From Methanocella_A sp963769045 (GTDB taxonomy: Archaea; Halobacteriota; Methanocellia; Methanocellales; Methanocellaceae), in contig CAVYKK010000024.1 of assembly GCA_963769045.1 (NCBI GenBank), positions 85,219 to 149,218 of the forward strand: a stretch of 64,000 nucleotides of DNA, in the 5' to 3' direction. Shown here piece by piece: positions 11,159-19,067 of this stretch. A program made the translations under genes and the position numbers. Below the pieces are notes generated by a model, which worked only from the letters and a program-made list of their open reading frames with translations, was not told the DNA's origin and ran no database searches. The stretch's first letter is position 1; each line of letters starts with the position of its first letter.

Positions 11159-12106
11159 TTACTTTTCGGGCCTTCTCTTCTTCCTCGTCTTTTTAATCGT
11201 CTCCGGGGCAGCATCCCCTCCGGGCTGCATATAATCATTGAACGCTGCATCCATTGCCCTTTTACTGATCCTGGCATAGTACTCCGTCATGATGTCGGCG
11301 AAGCTCTCGCCGGCATCCCAGAACCCGGGTGTGCCCAGCCGTTTGATGATGCCCCCGTCGACCTCCGGCGTGGCAATGCGGATATGCGCCGGGCTTTCGT
11401 CGCCCGGGCCGGCCCAGAAATCGCCATCCTCCAGGCTCTTGAAATAGTCCTCTTCCTTTTCCTCGCTGCCCACGGCAGACGCGCCCGCAGAGACATCGTC
11501 ATCGCCTGACGCACGCCGCTTCCGGAGAGCTTCGAGCAATTCTTCCTTCGCCATGCCCCGGAGCCGGAAGATCATGAACGGATCGCTGTCGAACTCTTCT
11601 GCCAGCAGGTAATGGACGGCAGCAATGTGCTTGCATGGGTCCGCATCGTCCGGGCAGGAACAGCAGGTGGTCAATTCCCGCCGGCTCGCCGGGAACAGGG
11701 ACTTTCCGGCCTCTTTGAAGGCGTCTTCGATGTCCTGCGGCATCTCGCCGGCGAGCAGCTTTGCGCTGAAGATCGCCTTCCGGGACAGGACGTCGATGAT
11801 CTTGTCCCATTCCTGGTCCGTGAACGGCAGGAGCTTGATGATCACGTCGTACGGTTTAGACCGCGAGCCCTGGACCTCGGCCTCGGCCTTGCCCCCGTAT
11901 ACCCTGACGTCGAGGACCTGCCCGGCACGGGCGTATTTACGTCCCCGTTCCAGGCGGTTCGACATTCCGAAGCCTTCGAGGGCGCCGACCCATTTACGGG
12001 ACCACCAGGTGTCGCCGATGCCGCCTCGCCTGCTCTTCGCTTTAATGCCACCCTGGACCTTCTTTGGGGTGGACTTCGGGTAGTATTCCCAGTCGCCATA
12101 GCCCAT
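11159..12106 (-). CDS. SWIM zinc-finger protein, partner of SNF2 helicase
   Basis: A 315-residue protein with a SWIM zinc finger near residues 145-165 (CSCPDDADPCKHIAAVHYLL, the CxC...CxH pattern), a fold for nucleic-acid or protein contacts. The N-terminus (MGYGDWEYYPKSTPKK) and the WWSRKWVGALEGFGMSNRLE segment are typical of prokaryotic SWIM proteins encoded next to SNF2 ATPases. The C-terminus is acidic, then ends in a basic KKTRKKRRPEK tail. It starts 24 bases after the helicase stop on the same strand, so the pair probably forms one complex. The biological role of this pair in archaea is not established. Confidence 0.88.
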   Translation of the reverse strand: MGYGDWEYYPKSTPKKVQGGIKAKSRRGGIGDTWWSRKWVGALEGFGMSNRLERGRKYARAGQVLDVRVYGGKAEAEVQGSRSKPYDVIIKLLPFTDQEWDKIIDVLSRKAIFSAKLLAGEMPQDIEDAFKEAGKSLFPASRRELTTCCSCPDDADPCKHIAAVHYLLAEEFDSDPFMIFRLRGMAKEELLEALRKRRASGDDDVSAGASAVGSEEKEEDYFKSLEDGDFWAGPGDESPAHIRIATPEVDGGIIKRLGTPGFWDAGESFADIMTEYYARISKRAMDAAFNDYMQPGGDAAPETIKKTRKKRRPEK

Positions 12107-12130
12107 TATGCCCGCCTCCGCACACCCGTT

Positions 12131-15100
12131 TCATTCATCCTCGATCGCCTCTCGTCTCAGCGTTAGCATATCCCTGAGCTCGTCGGCCGAGAGCCCGGTG
12201 ATCCAGTCCTCGCCCGTTCCCAGGACGCTCGCCGATAATGCCCTCTTGCTCTCGATCAACGCATCGATCTTCTCTTCGAGCGTCCCGCTGCATACGAACT
12301 TGTGGACCAGGACGTTCTTCGTCTGCCCGATACGGTAAGCCCGGTCCGTCGCCTGGTCCTCGACGGCGGGGTTCCACCACCGGTCGAAGTGGAACACGTG
12401 GCTGGCCCTGGTGAGGTTGAGGCCGGTGCCGCCCGCCTTGAGGGAGACGACGAATACCCGGGGGCCGCCCGGATCCCCGAACCGCTGTACCATGCGGTCC
12501 CGGGCCGCGCGGGGGACTCCCCCGTGCAGGAACAGCACTTCTTCGCCGAAGGCGTCGCTTAAATGCGTCTTAAGCATCTTGCCCATGTCTACGAACTGGG
12601 TGAAGATCAGCGCGCTGTCGCCTTCCGAGAGGGCCTCGTCGAGCAATTCCGCAATGCGTTTCAGCTTGCCCGAGCGGCCGGCTTCGGCTTTGCCGCCAGT
12701 CGCGCCGCCGACGTAAAGCGAAGGGTGATCGCAGACCTGCTTCAGCCGCATGAGGCCCGACAGTACGATGCCTTTGCGTTTGATGCCCTCGGCCTCGTCC
12801 GCATTTTTCAGCATGCCCTCGACAATGGCCTCGTATAACGTAGCCTGCTCTTTCGTGAGGTTGCAGGGCTCCTTGATCTCGACCTTGTCCGGCAGGTCCC
12901 TGATGATCGCAGGATCGGTCTTTACTCGGCGCAAGATAAATGGCCGGACGACGTTCCTGAGCGTTTCAGAGGCAGCGCTGTCATCGTATCTCTCGATCGG
13001 GATGGCGAACCGTTTCCGGTAGCTATCCAGCGAGCCAAGGTAGCCGGGGTTCAGGAAATCCATGATTGACCACAGCTCGGACAGCCGGTTCTCGACGGGC
13101 GTCCCGGTCATGGCTATGCGGTGGCCTGCGTCAAGGGATTTGACCGCCCGGGATTGTTTAGTGTACGGGTTCTTGATGCTCTGCGCCTCATCTAGCACGA
13201 TGGTTTTCCACCTTACGCTTTTTAAAAGCTCCTCGTCCCGGTAGGCGAGCGCATACGTGCTGACAATAAGGTCATGATCTCCGGCTATCTCCCGGAAAGC
13301 CCCTATACCGGCACGCCCTGCGCCATGATGCAAATGTACTGTCAGCGAGGGCGCAAACTTCTCCGCTTCCCGCAGCCAGTTACCGGCCACGGAGGTGGGG
13401 CACAGCAGAAGGGTGGGACCTTTGACGCCGCCTTCTCGGTCTTTCAGCAGGAGCGCGAGCAATTGTATCGTTTTGCCCAGTCCCATATCGTCGGCGAGTA
13501 TGGTCCCGATCCCGTACTTTTCCATGAATGCGAGCCAGGAATATCCTTTGACCTGGTAGTCCCTCAGCTCTCCGACAAAACCGTCCGGGGGCGGAAGCTT
13601 ACTGATCTTATCGCCGGACGTCAGGTTTTTCATGACGCCCGCTACCCACCCGGAATACGCAGAGCCGTTGACGGGCAGGCCCTGGAACTCCTCCATGCCG
13701 CTGTTCAGTCGCATGGCTTCCGCGAGACTCATCTCGCCGGCGCGGCCAGACTTGAACGCCTTCATGATCCGGTCGACGTCGTCTCTGTTCAGGGCGACCC
13801 ATTTTCCGCCGATACTGACTAACGGCTCTTTCAGGCGGGACAGCCTCCTGAACTCCTCTTCGCTGATCTCCTGGTCGCCAATGGACAGCCGCCAGTCGTA
13901 TTCGACGATCGATTCGAGGGTGAAAATATTTTTACCGGATTTTTTATCGCCCGACGGCTTGAACCGCAGTCTCACGCCGAGCTTTGACCTGCCGGAGCGG
14001 CCGCGCCACCAGTCCGGGAGGATGATGCCGAAGCCGCTGTCCTGCAGCAGCGGAGCCGCTTCCGTCAGAAATAGGTTCGCTTCCCGTATGCTTATTTGTG
14101 CCGAGGCCGGCCGGGAAGCATTCAGGCTGCGCTCCATCGCCGGGAAAAGCCGCACCGCCTTTCCCAGGTCCTCCAGAAGTCGATCCTGCGGGTTGTCGTA
14201 TTTCCGGTTAAGATAGCTGATGGTCTTCCTGGACTCCTTCCATATTTTCTCTGCCGGGATGAGCAGGCTCGGGTCGTCCGACGCCTGCAGGAAATACTCC
14301 AGGCCCCACGGACCTCCGCCGTTGTCGTCGTCGGGCGCGGGAGGCTTCAAGGCAAAACAAGTCCTGAAAGCCTGCTTGTTCGCACGGTCCGTCCGCTCGC
14401 TCCACGCACGCAAGGATTCCTTCAGCCTTTTCGTCACGAGTAACGGCGCCCTTATCTCGCCGCCGGTCGATAGCGAGTCGAGCCACACGGCCGACGCGGC
14501 AGCCTTTTTCGCCTTCACGGCGGGCACGCTCGCCCGGCCCCGGATGAAATCGTCCACGGCGGCGTTCAGGAACTGATCAAGGATGCCTTCCCTCGAAGCA
14601 TCGCCGTCTTTCCGGTCGATTGCCCGGGACACGGGAGGCATGGCGCGCGCCAGTGCAGTGAAACTTTCCCGGCCGGTATCGTCCAGCACAAATCTCCAGC
14701 GGGCGTAAGCTTTCCCGCCCGGACCGTCGGCAATCGTCGGCACGAAATGCTGACCTGCCAGAAGGCTCGTAGCGAACCGGGATACTTTTCCCCAATACAA
14801 TAAATCCGGTCCAATCGTGAAGTCCCCGATCTTCTTATCGGACTCGGTCAGAGACGACAAAAATTCTATAGCTTTTCCAGGCCTGATGCCGAGACCGGAG
14901 ATTGTCCAGGGCTTCAGGCTCACGTCAGCGCCTGATCCAGTGACGGTATCATCGTTTTGCAGCAGCCGTACGGCCGAAGGCAGCGGGAAACCGTCCGCCG
15001 TCGGCAATAAGATCATTGTCTCGACGAACGAACAGGAATCCGGGTCGTCTGCGGTACCGTAGAGGAGCATGAGAAGCTTTCGCCGGTCCTTGAGCCGGGA

Positions 15101-15241
15101 CATATACGGGTGCTTCTCCCCGATCCGGTAGCGGTGACGTTTGCCCTTTAAACGCTGAAGCTCGTCTTCGTTTTCGCCCCAGAAGAAGAAGGCGCCGTCC
15201 GGCCAGTTGAGCGAATGCCATGTACCGTGTAGCAGCGTCAT
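12131..15241 (-). CDS. SNF2/RapA-family DNA-dependent ATPase
   Basis: A 1036-residue superfamily-2 ATPase. The first ~550 residues are the SNF2-associated region of bacterial and archaeal members. The motor follows: motif I DDMGLGKTIQLLALLL, motif II DEAQSIKN, motif III TGTPVENRLSELWS, then ILRRVKTD, and in the second lobe IFTQFVDMGK, LHGGVPR, SLKAGGTGLNLT and the motif VI region DQATDRAYRIGQT. It should translocate on duplex DNA and remodel nucleoprotein rather than unwind strands. It is encoded with a SWIM protein, and the pair is bracketed by related direct repeats, suggesting joint acquisition. Lengths and motifs look intact. Confidence 0.95.
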   Translation of the reverse strand: MTLLHGTWHSLNWPDGAFFFWGENEDELQRLKGKRHRYRIGEKHPYMSRLKDRRKLLMLLYGTADDPDSCSFVETMILLPTADGFPLPSAVRLLQNDDTVTGSGADVSLKPWTISGLGIRPGKAIEFLSSLTESDKKIGDFTIGPDLLYWGKVSRFATSLLAGQHFVPTIADGPGGKAYARWRFVLDDTGRESFTALARAMPPVSRAIDRKDGDASREGILDQFLNAAVDDFIRGRASVPAVKAKKAAASAVWLDSLSTGGEIRAPLLVTKRLKESLRAWSERTDRANKQAFRTCFALKPPAPDDDNGGGPWGLEYFLQASDDPSLLIPAEKIWKESRKTISYLNRKYDNPQDRLLEDLGKAVRLFPAMERSLNASRPASAQISIREANLFLTEAAPLLQDSGFGIILPDWWRGRSGRSKLGVRLRFKPSGDKKSGKNIFTLESIVEYDWRLSIGDQEISEEEFRRLSRLKEPLVSIGGKWVALNRDDVDRIMKAFKSGRAGEMSLAEAMRLNSGMEEFQGLPVNGSAYSGWVAGVMKNLTSGDKISKLPPPDGFVGELRDYQVKGYSWLAFMEKYGIGTILADDMGLGKTIQLLALLLKDREGGVKGPTLLLCPTSVAGNWLREAEKFAPSLTVHLHHGAGRAGIGAFREIAGDHDLIVSTYALAYRDEELLKSVRWKTIVLDEAQSIKNPYTKQSRAVKSLDAGHRIAMTGTPVENRLSELWSIMDFLNPGYLGSLDSYRKRFAIPIERYDDSAASETLRNVVRPFILRRVKTDPAIIRDLPDKVEIKEPCNLTKEQATLYEAIVEGMLKNADEAEGIKRKGIVLSGLMRLKQVCDHPSLYVGGATGGKAEAGRSGKLKRIAELLDEALSEGDSALIFTQFVDMGKMLKTHLSDAFGEEVLFLHGGVPRAARDRMVQRFGDPGGPRVFVVSLKAGGTGLNLTRASHVFHFDRWWNPAVEDQATDRAYRIGQTKNVLVHKFVCSGTLEEKIDALIESKRALSASVLGTGEDWITGLSADELRDMLTLRREAIEDE

Positions 15242-15376
15242 CGTATAGCCTGTCCTGATATCAATGAAACTGAAATTTTATAAATCTTTTCTCATAGATA
15301 TCTGATGTTATCCGACAACCGTTCATGGCTATGCGGCAGGGAAGCATGTGGTTGACATGAAGCTTACCGGCTACAT

Positions 15377-15404
15377 GCGGCCGCTCGTGCGTTCACGCGT
15401 GACC
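15377..15404. repeat. Right copy of the direct repeat flanking the SWIM/SNF2 pair
   Basis: This segment (GCGGCCGCTCG...CACGCGTGACC) matches 11051-11078 at 25 of 28 positions in the same orientation. It lies just past the taw2 stop codon. The remaining gap between taw2 and the helicase start (15242-15376) shows an AT-rich stretch near 15275-15305, suitable for the helicase promoter. Confidence 0.75.
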
Positions 15405-15420
15405 GATTTGGACTATCCGA

Positions 15421-16296
15421 TCAATTGATTTTCGCATCCACGACGACGTGCCACACGCCCGGCGAATACTTCTTGACCTTGACCGTGTTCACGATTTCGG
15501 CGCTCCTGCCCTGTGCCTGTGCCGCCTCTGTCACATATCTTATCGGCCGCTCGAAGACCAGCTTCTCCGGCGTTGTCTCGTGGTAATGCAGGATGCCGCC
15601 GGGCTTGAGCGCTTTTATGCCCCAGGGCAGGTACTCGTGGGTGGTGCCCACGTAGCCCATGATCACGCGGTCGGCCACACCGACGGGCGCCTTTTCCCGG
15701 CAATCGCCGAGTACAGGGTTGACAATGTCCTCCACGTGATTGAGCCTGATGTTTTCCTGCAGGTACCCGTAGGAGACGGGGTTTAGCTCGATGGCGTCGA
15801 TACGCAGTGGCTTCGAATGCACAGCCATAGGCAGGGTGAAATAGCCGATGCCCGCGAACATGTCCACGACGTGCTCGCCTGAGCCGACGGTGCTCATGCG
15901 CCGCCGCTCGTAGAAGTTGCCCTGGCTGAACATGATCTTCGCCACGTCCAGCTTGAATAAGACGTAGTTTTCCTTGTGGATGGTCTCGGTGCCGTCGCCG
16001 GCGATGACTTCGACGATCGGCTGCCGGTATTCCCCGGCAATGCGCTTTGTCTCGACGACCGTCTTGCACCGCGGGTACATGCTTAAAAGCGCCTGGCCAA
16101 TCTGGCCTCTGCGAGGCTGCAGGACGTCGGGCACGTGGATGAGCACCACCTCGCCGATCACCTGCCATCCCCGGGGGAGGGCGGCCTCTTCATCCGGCGT
16201 GAGATCGTCTAAAAGCAGCTTCAGCGCCTCGGAGGGTATCGGCTTGCCGCGGTTTTTATTCTCGAGTCTGGCGTTATTCTTTCCCACGGCTACCAC
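15421..16296 (-). CDS. taw2: tRNA-Phe wyosine pathway aminocarboxypropyltransferase (Taw2/TYW2)
   Basis: A 291-residue class I SAM-dependent transferase of the Trm5/TYW2 family. The cofactor-binding motifs are VDMFAGIGYFTLP (motif I), AIELNP and GDCREKAP. Trm5 methyltransferases carry an N(L/F)P catalytic motif; here the equivalent place reads VIMGYVGTTHEYL, as in TYW2. I therefore favour transfer of the aminocarboxypropyl group to position 37 of tRNA-Phe over m1G37 methylation. The start is a GTG at 16296 or 16287; either overlaps the nmd3 end, so the two are translationally coupled. Confidence 0.8.
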   Translation of the reverse strand: MVAVGKNNARLENKNRGKPIPSEALKLLLDDLTPDEEAALPRGWQVIGEVVLIHVPDVLQPRRGQIGQALLSMYPRCKTVVETKRIAGEYRQPIVEVIAGDGTETIHKENYVLFKLDVAKIMFSQGNFYERRRMSTVGSGEHVVDMFAGIGYFTLPMAVHSKPLRIDAIELNPVSYGYLQENIRLNHVEDIVNPVLGDCREKAPVGVADRVIMGYVGTTHEYLPWGIKALKPGGILHYHETTPEKLVFERPIRYVTEAAQAQGRSAEIVNTVKVKKYSPGVWHVVVDAKIN

Positions 16297-17350
16297 CGGG
16301 CAGCAGGAAGACGCCCTCGGGGATCTTCACGGCCCAGACCTCTTCGCCAGGCTCCTTCTTCAGGAAAGCCGGGCGCTTGATAGTGATTGCCTGGTATGTC
16401 TCCGGGTCCAGTATCTGGACTGAGCTTGAGTCTCCGGAAACCAGCACGGTCTTGATGGCCTTCGACCGGTCGGATATCTTCTCCAGTTTCACATCCTCCA
16501 TGGCGGAAGTGGGCTGTCCGTTCGACAGGTCGACGCCGGAGATGCGTTTGCCCAGCTTCTCCACCAGCACGACGTGGCCGCGCATCCTCACGATGTCGCC
16601 GGCGATGATGTCGGGCAGCCTGACGGCGAACGTAATGCGGTAAATGTCCTTGCCGTCCTTTGCCCCGACCAGCTTCGCCGCCTCATGGGCGGTGCCGCCG
16701 AACTCGTCGACAAGGGCCCGTGCCGCCTGCCGGCCGCAGGTGCTGGAGCCTACGTAGACGTCTGCGCCCTCCGGCAGCGGGAACACGTCGGTGATGAAAG
16801 CGAGCCGGTCGCCGGCCTTCGCCGCCCGGACTATGACGTTCTCTACCACCTTCAGGCATTTCGTGACTTCTTCTTTCGTGGGGAACCGGTTCTGCGCCCT
16901 GATCTGGATGATGCCCTCGTAGTAGCCGCCGGCTATCCGCGAGCAGACGTCGCAGGTCTCCTTGCGCACGCGGGCCTCGACCTCGGCCTCCGTGGACACC
17001 TGCCGGCCGCCGATCTCACCGGACACCACGACGTGCACTTTGAGTATCTGCGGGCCGATGAACTCAGGGACGACGGTGATCTGGGGGCTGCTGACCTCCT
17101 TGTTGATCGAAAGCGCCAGCCTGACCGTTTTTGACGTCGCCTTTTTGGCGAGCTCCTCGTAGGTGTCGATGCGAGTATCCACCCATGCGTCGCCGATCTT
17201 GTAGGACGGGCACTTGGCGCAGATCTTCACTTCGATGACCTGGGGCACCTCGAAGACCACGTACCGCTCCGCAAAGCAGGCCTTACAGAGACCCTCCTCT
17301 TCCGTTTCAGTTCCGCATTTCGGGCAGAACATCTTCGACGTAGTGACCAT
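16274..17350 (-). CDS. nmd3: NMD3 family protein
   Basis: A 358-residue archaeal homologue of eukaryotic Nmd3, the adaptor that binds the 60S ribosomal subunit. The N-terminal zinc-binding cysteines are in order: MFCPKCGTETEEEGLCKACF, then KICAKCPSYKIG, then CDVCSRIAGGYYEGIIQIR, which also contains the conserved YYEGIIQIR motif. The C-terminal half contains beta-rich OB-like segments. Archaea have no nuclear export, so the role is presumed to be in ribosome assembly or quality control. It overlaps taw2 by 23 bases, linking it to tRNA modification. Confidence 0.92.
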   Translation of the reverse strand: MVTTSKMFCPKCGTETEEEGLCKACFAERYVVFEVPQVIEVKICAKCPSYKIGDAWVDTRIDTYEELAKKATSKTVRLALSINKEVSSPQITVVPEFIGPQILKVHVVVSGEIGGRQVSTEAEVEARVRKETCDVCSRIAGGYYEGIIQIRAQNRFPTKEEVTKCLKVVENVIVRAAKAGDRLAFITDVFPLPEGADVYVGSSTCGRQAARALVDEFGGTAHEAAKLVGAKDGKDIYRITFAVRLPDIIAGDIVRMRGHVVLVEKLGKRISGVDLSNGQPTSAMEDVKLEKISDRSKAIKTVLVSGDSSSVQILDPETYQAITIKRPAFLKKEPGEEVWAVKIPEGVFLLPGGSRGKE

Positions 17351-17393
17351 CAGACCTAACAGATTACGTTATCATACAAATATGTAATGGGAG

Positions 17394-17450
17394 CCCATTC
17401 AAATATTGAATGGGGGCCGAGAACGGCCCCGCCTCTAAAAAAAGATAAGC
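17394..17450 (-). terminator. Palindrome, hairpin and T-tract between the H1-like gene and nmd3
   Basis: Downstream of the H1-like gene (minus strand) come a seven-T run (complement of AAAAAAA near 17440-17446), then a GGGGCCG-TTCT-CGGCCCC hairpin (17413-17430). Next is a 21-base palindrome, CCCATTCAA ATA TTGAATGGG, at 17394-17414. The T-run fits an archaeal terminator. The palindrome is about 45 bases ahead of the nmd3 start and could be a regulator site. Confidence 0.5.
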
Positions 17451-17475
17451 GCGCCGCTCATAATATGAGCGGTCT

Positions 17476-18087
17476 TCAGAAGAGCAGCAGGAAGCTCTCG
17501 CAGCACTCCGGCGCCGCCTTGAGCTTGCCTTTGGCCGACTCCTTTTCCCCGGTCCCGATCATCTTATCGATGAACGCCCGGACCGAGTTGTATGCCGTGG
17601 CGATTTCGACGAAGCTCTGTGCGCTCTCCCGCACCGCGAGCAGCGCCGGCTCCGGCACCTTCAGGCTTTTTGCCAGACTGCCAATCTCCTCGTCTGTCAG
17701 CCAGGACACCCTGTAAATGTCGTAGTCGAACAGCTGTTTCTTGATCTCTGGCAGCGCCGACGGGCTGATACCGTCGCTCCCCAGCAGGATGATCTCCGCC
17801 ATTGACTCAAGTAGCTCATCATTATAAACCATGTCGCCGACTTTCCGGCCTTCCGGGACCTTAACAACCTCAATAGTTTTCTTTGCCGTAGTTTTGGGTG
17901 CCGCCTTATCAGGCGCAGCCTTCTTCGGGGCGGCCTTTTTAGGGGCGGCCTTCTTAGGGGCGGCCTTCGCGACTGTTTTCTTCGCGGCCGTCTTAGTGGC
18001 TGCCGCCTTTGGCTTTGCGGCTACCTTGGGCTTTGACGCTTTCTTAGGGGCGGCGTCTGCCTTAGGCTTTTTACTCCTGGTGACCAT
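17476..18087 (-). CDS. Histone-H1-like Lys/Ala/Pro tail fused to a small helical domain
   Basis: A 203-residue protein. Residues about 1-75 are a low-complexity basic tail of KKAAPKKAAP-type repeats, like histone H1 or bacterial HC1 tails, and should bind DNA. The rest is folded: DGISPSALPEIKKQLFDY, VSWLTDEEIGSLAKSLKVP and AVRESAQSFVEIATAYNSVR. The latter two recall the last helices of methyladenine DNA glycosylase I (Tag), the region usually written as RNRLKIEAVI-NARAFL, but the catalytic N-terminal half is absent, so I do not call it an enzyme. GGGAG 8 bases before ATG 18087 decides the start. An open extension to 18153 lacks such a site. Confidence 0.75.
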   Translation of the reverse strand: MVTRSKKPKADAAPKKASKPKVAAKPKAAATKTAAKKTVAKAAPKKAAPKKAAPKKAAPDKAAPKTTAKKTIEVVKVPEGRKVGDMVYNDELLESMAEIILLGSDGISPSALPEIKKQLFDYDIYRVSWLTDEEIGSLAKSLKVPEPALLAVRESAQSFVEIATAYNSVRAFIDKMIGTGEKESAKGKLKAAPECCESFLLLF

Positions 18088-18147
18088 AGGACCAACTCCC
18101 TGGAATGTTAATATTGATTTTAGTAAGAACCAATATTTAAGCGCATT

Positions 18148-18288
18148 GGACATGGAGGGCGCTAAGGGCCAGAGGGCGCTAAGGCCGTAACGTTATCCAA
18201 ATAAACTATACAGTTCCTGCCCGATGTAAAAAAGTACCGGGCGCGGGTGGCCTTTGTGCCCTCTGTGGCCTCCGTGCCCCACGTGTCC
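18148..18288. repeat. Decayed fold-back element (GAGGGCGC/CACAGAGG type)
   Basis: The left arm (18148-18186, GGACATGGAGGGCGCTAAGG and on) and the right arm (18247-18288) are imperfect reverse complements built from AGGGC(G/A)C and CACAGAGGGCAC words. They are separated by about 60 AT-richer bases. The arms start and end on matching GGACA/TGTCC. Confidence 0.6.
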
Positions 18289-18293
18289 AATGC

Positions 18294-19016
18294 TCAGTCC
18301 CGGTGTACGTAGTCGTCGTACTCGGTCCTGTGGAGCTTGATCAGCTGGAAGCCGAGGCGCCTGCCCTGGGTCTGCTCGAATAAGTCAGTGTAGTACTTCA
18401 GCGTGCCACGCAGCCCGTCCTGTTCGATACGCCGGGATGAGGTGATGGCCTTCCGCCGGGGCAGATAGCGCGTCGGGCCCAGGCTCCGGAGCTTGATGCT
18501 CATGTCCAGGTCCTCGAGGTGGCAGAGGCGGAAGCCCCCTACCTTCTCGAAGGCGTCGCGGCGGATGCAGACGTTGAAGCCGGGCAGCGTCGTCCCGCGG
18601 AACGCGCTCCTGGCGACGTAGTAGGTGTTGGTCACCTCTTCCGCAAGCAGGAGTTTCGGGCTCCTCTGGCTGAACCTGAAGGCGCAGGAGCACGCGAGCA
18701 GCGCTTTATCATGGAAGGCCGTCCACACGGTCTCCAGGTAGTCCGGCGTGATCTCGGTGTCCGAGTCGATGAAGACGAGTATGTCCCCTGCGGCGAGCCT
18801 GGCCCCTTCGTTCCTCGCGCGGGCCGTGCCACGCTCGCTGCAGATATGCACCTTGTCAGTGTACTCCCGGGCAATATTGACTGTACGGTCGGTGCTGCCC
18901 GAGTCAGAGACAATCAACTCATAGGTGTGCGCCGTACGCTGAGCCCTGACGGAGTCCAGGCATTGCCTGATCCGCTTTTCTTCGTTCAGCGCCGGCACGA
19001 TGACTGTGAAGTCCAT
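18294..19016 (-). CDS. Glycosyltransferase family 2
   Basis: A 240-residue GT-A fold enzyme. MDFTVIVPALNEEKRIRQCL and ELIVSDSGSTDRT form the nucleotide-binding start; GARLAAGDILVFIDSDTEI contains the metal-binding D-x-D (DSD). GFNVCIRRDAFEKVGGF and HLEDLDMSIKL provide the acceptor region and catalytic ED. There are no membrane helices, so it acts from the cytoplasmic face, probably on a lipid- or protein-linked glycan. Substrate cannot be told. The gene stands alone on the minus strand, between a fold-back element and the P-type ATPase. Confidence 0.9.
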   Translation of the reverse strand: MDFTVIVPALNEEKRIRQCLDSVRAQRTAHTYELIVSDSGSTDRTVNIAREYTDKVHICSERGTARARNEGARLAAGDILVFIDSDTEITPDYLETVWTAFHDKALLACSCAFRFSQRSPKLLLAEEVTNTYYVARSAFRGTTLPGFNVCIRRDAFEKVGGFRLCHLEDLDMSIKLRSLGPTRYLPRRKAITSSRRIEQDGLRGTLKYYTDLFEQTQGRRLGFQLIKLHRTEYDDYVHRD

Positions 19017-19067
19017 GATCGATAGCCTCGTGGTAAATAAAGGCCGGGTAAAAATAAATGTTTTGCT

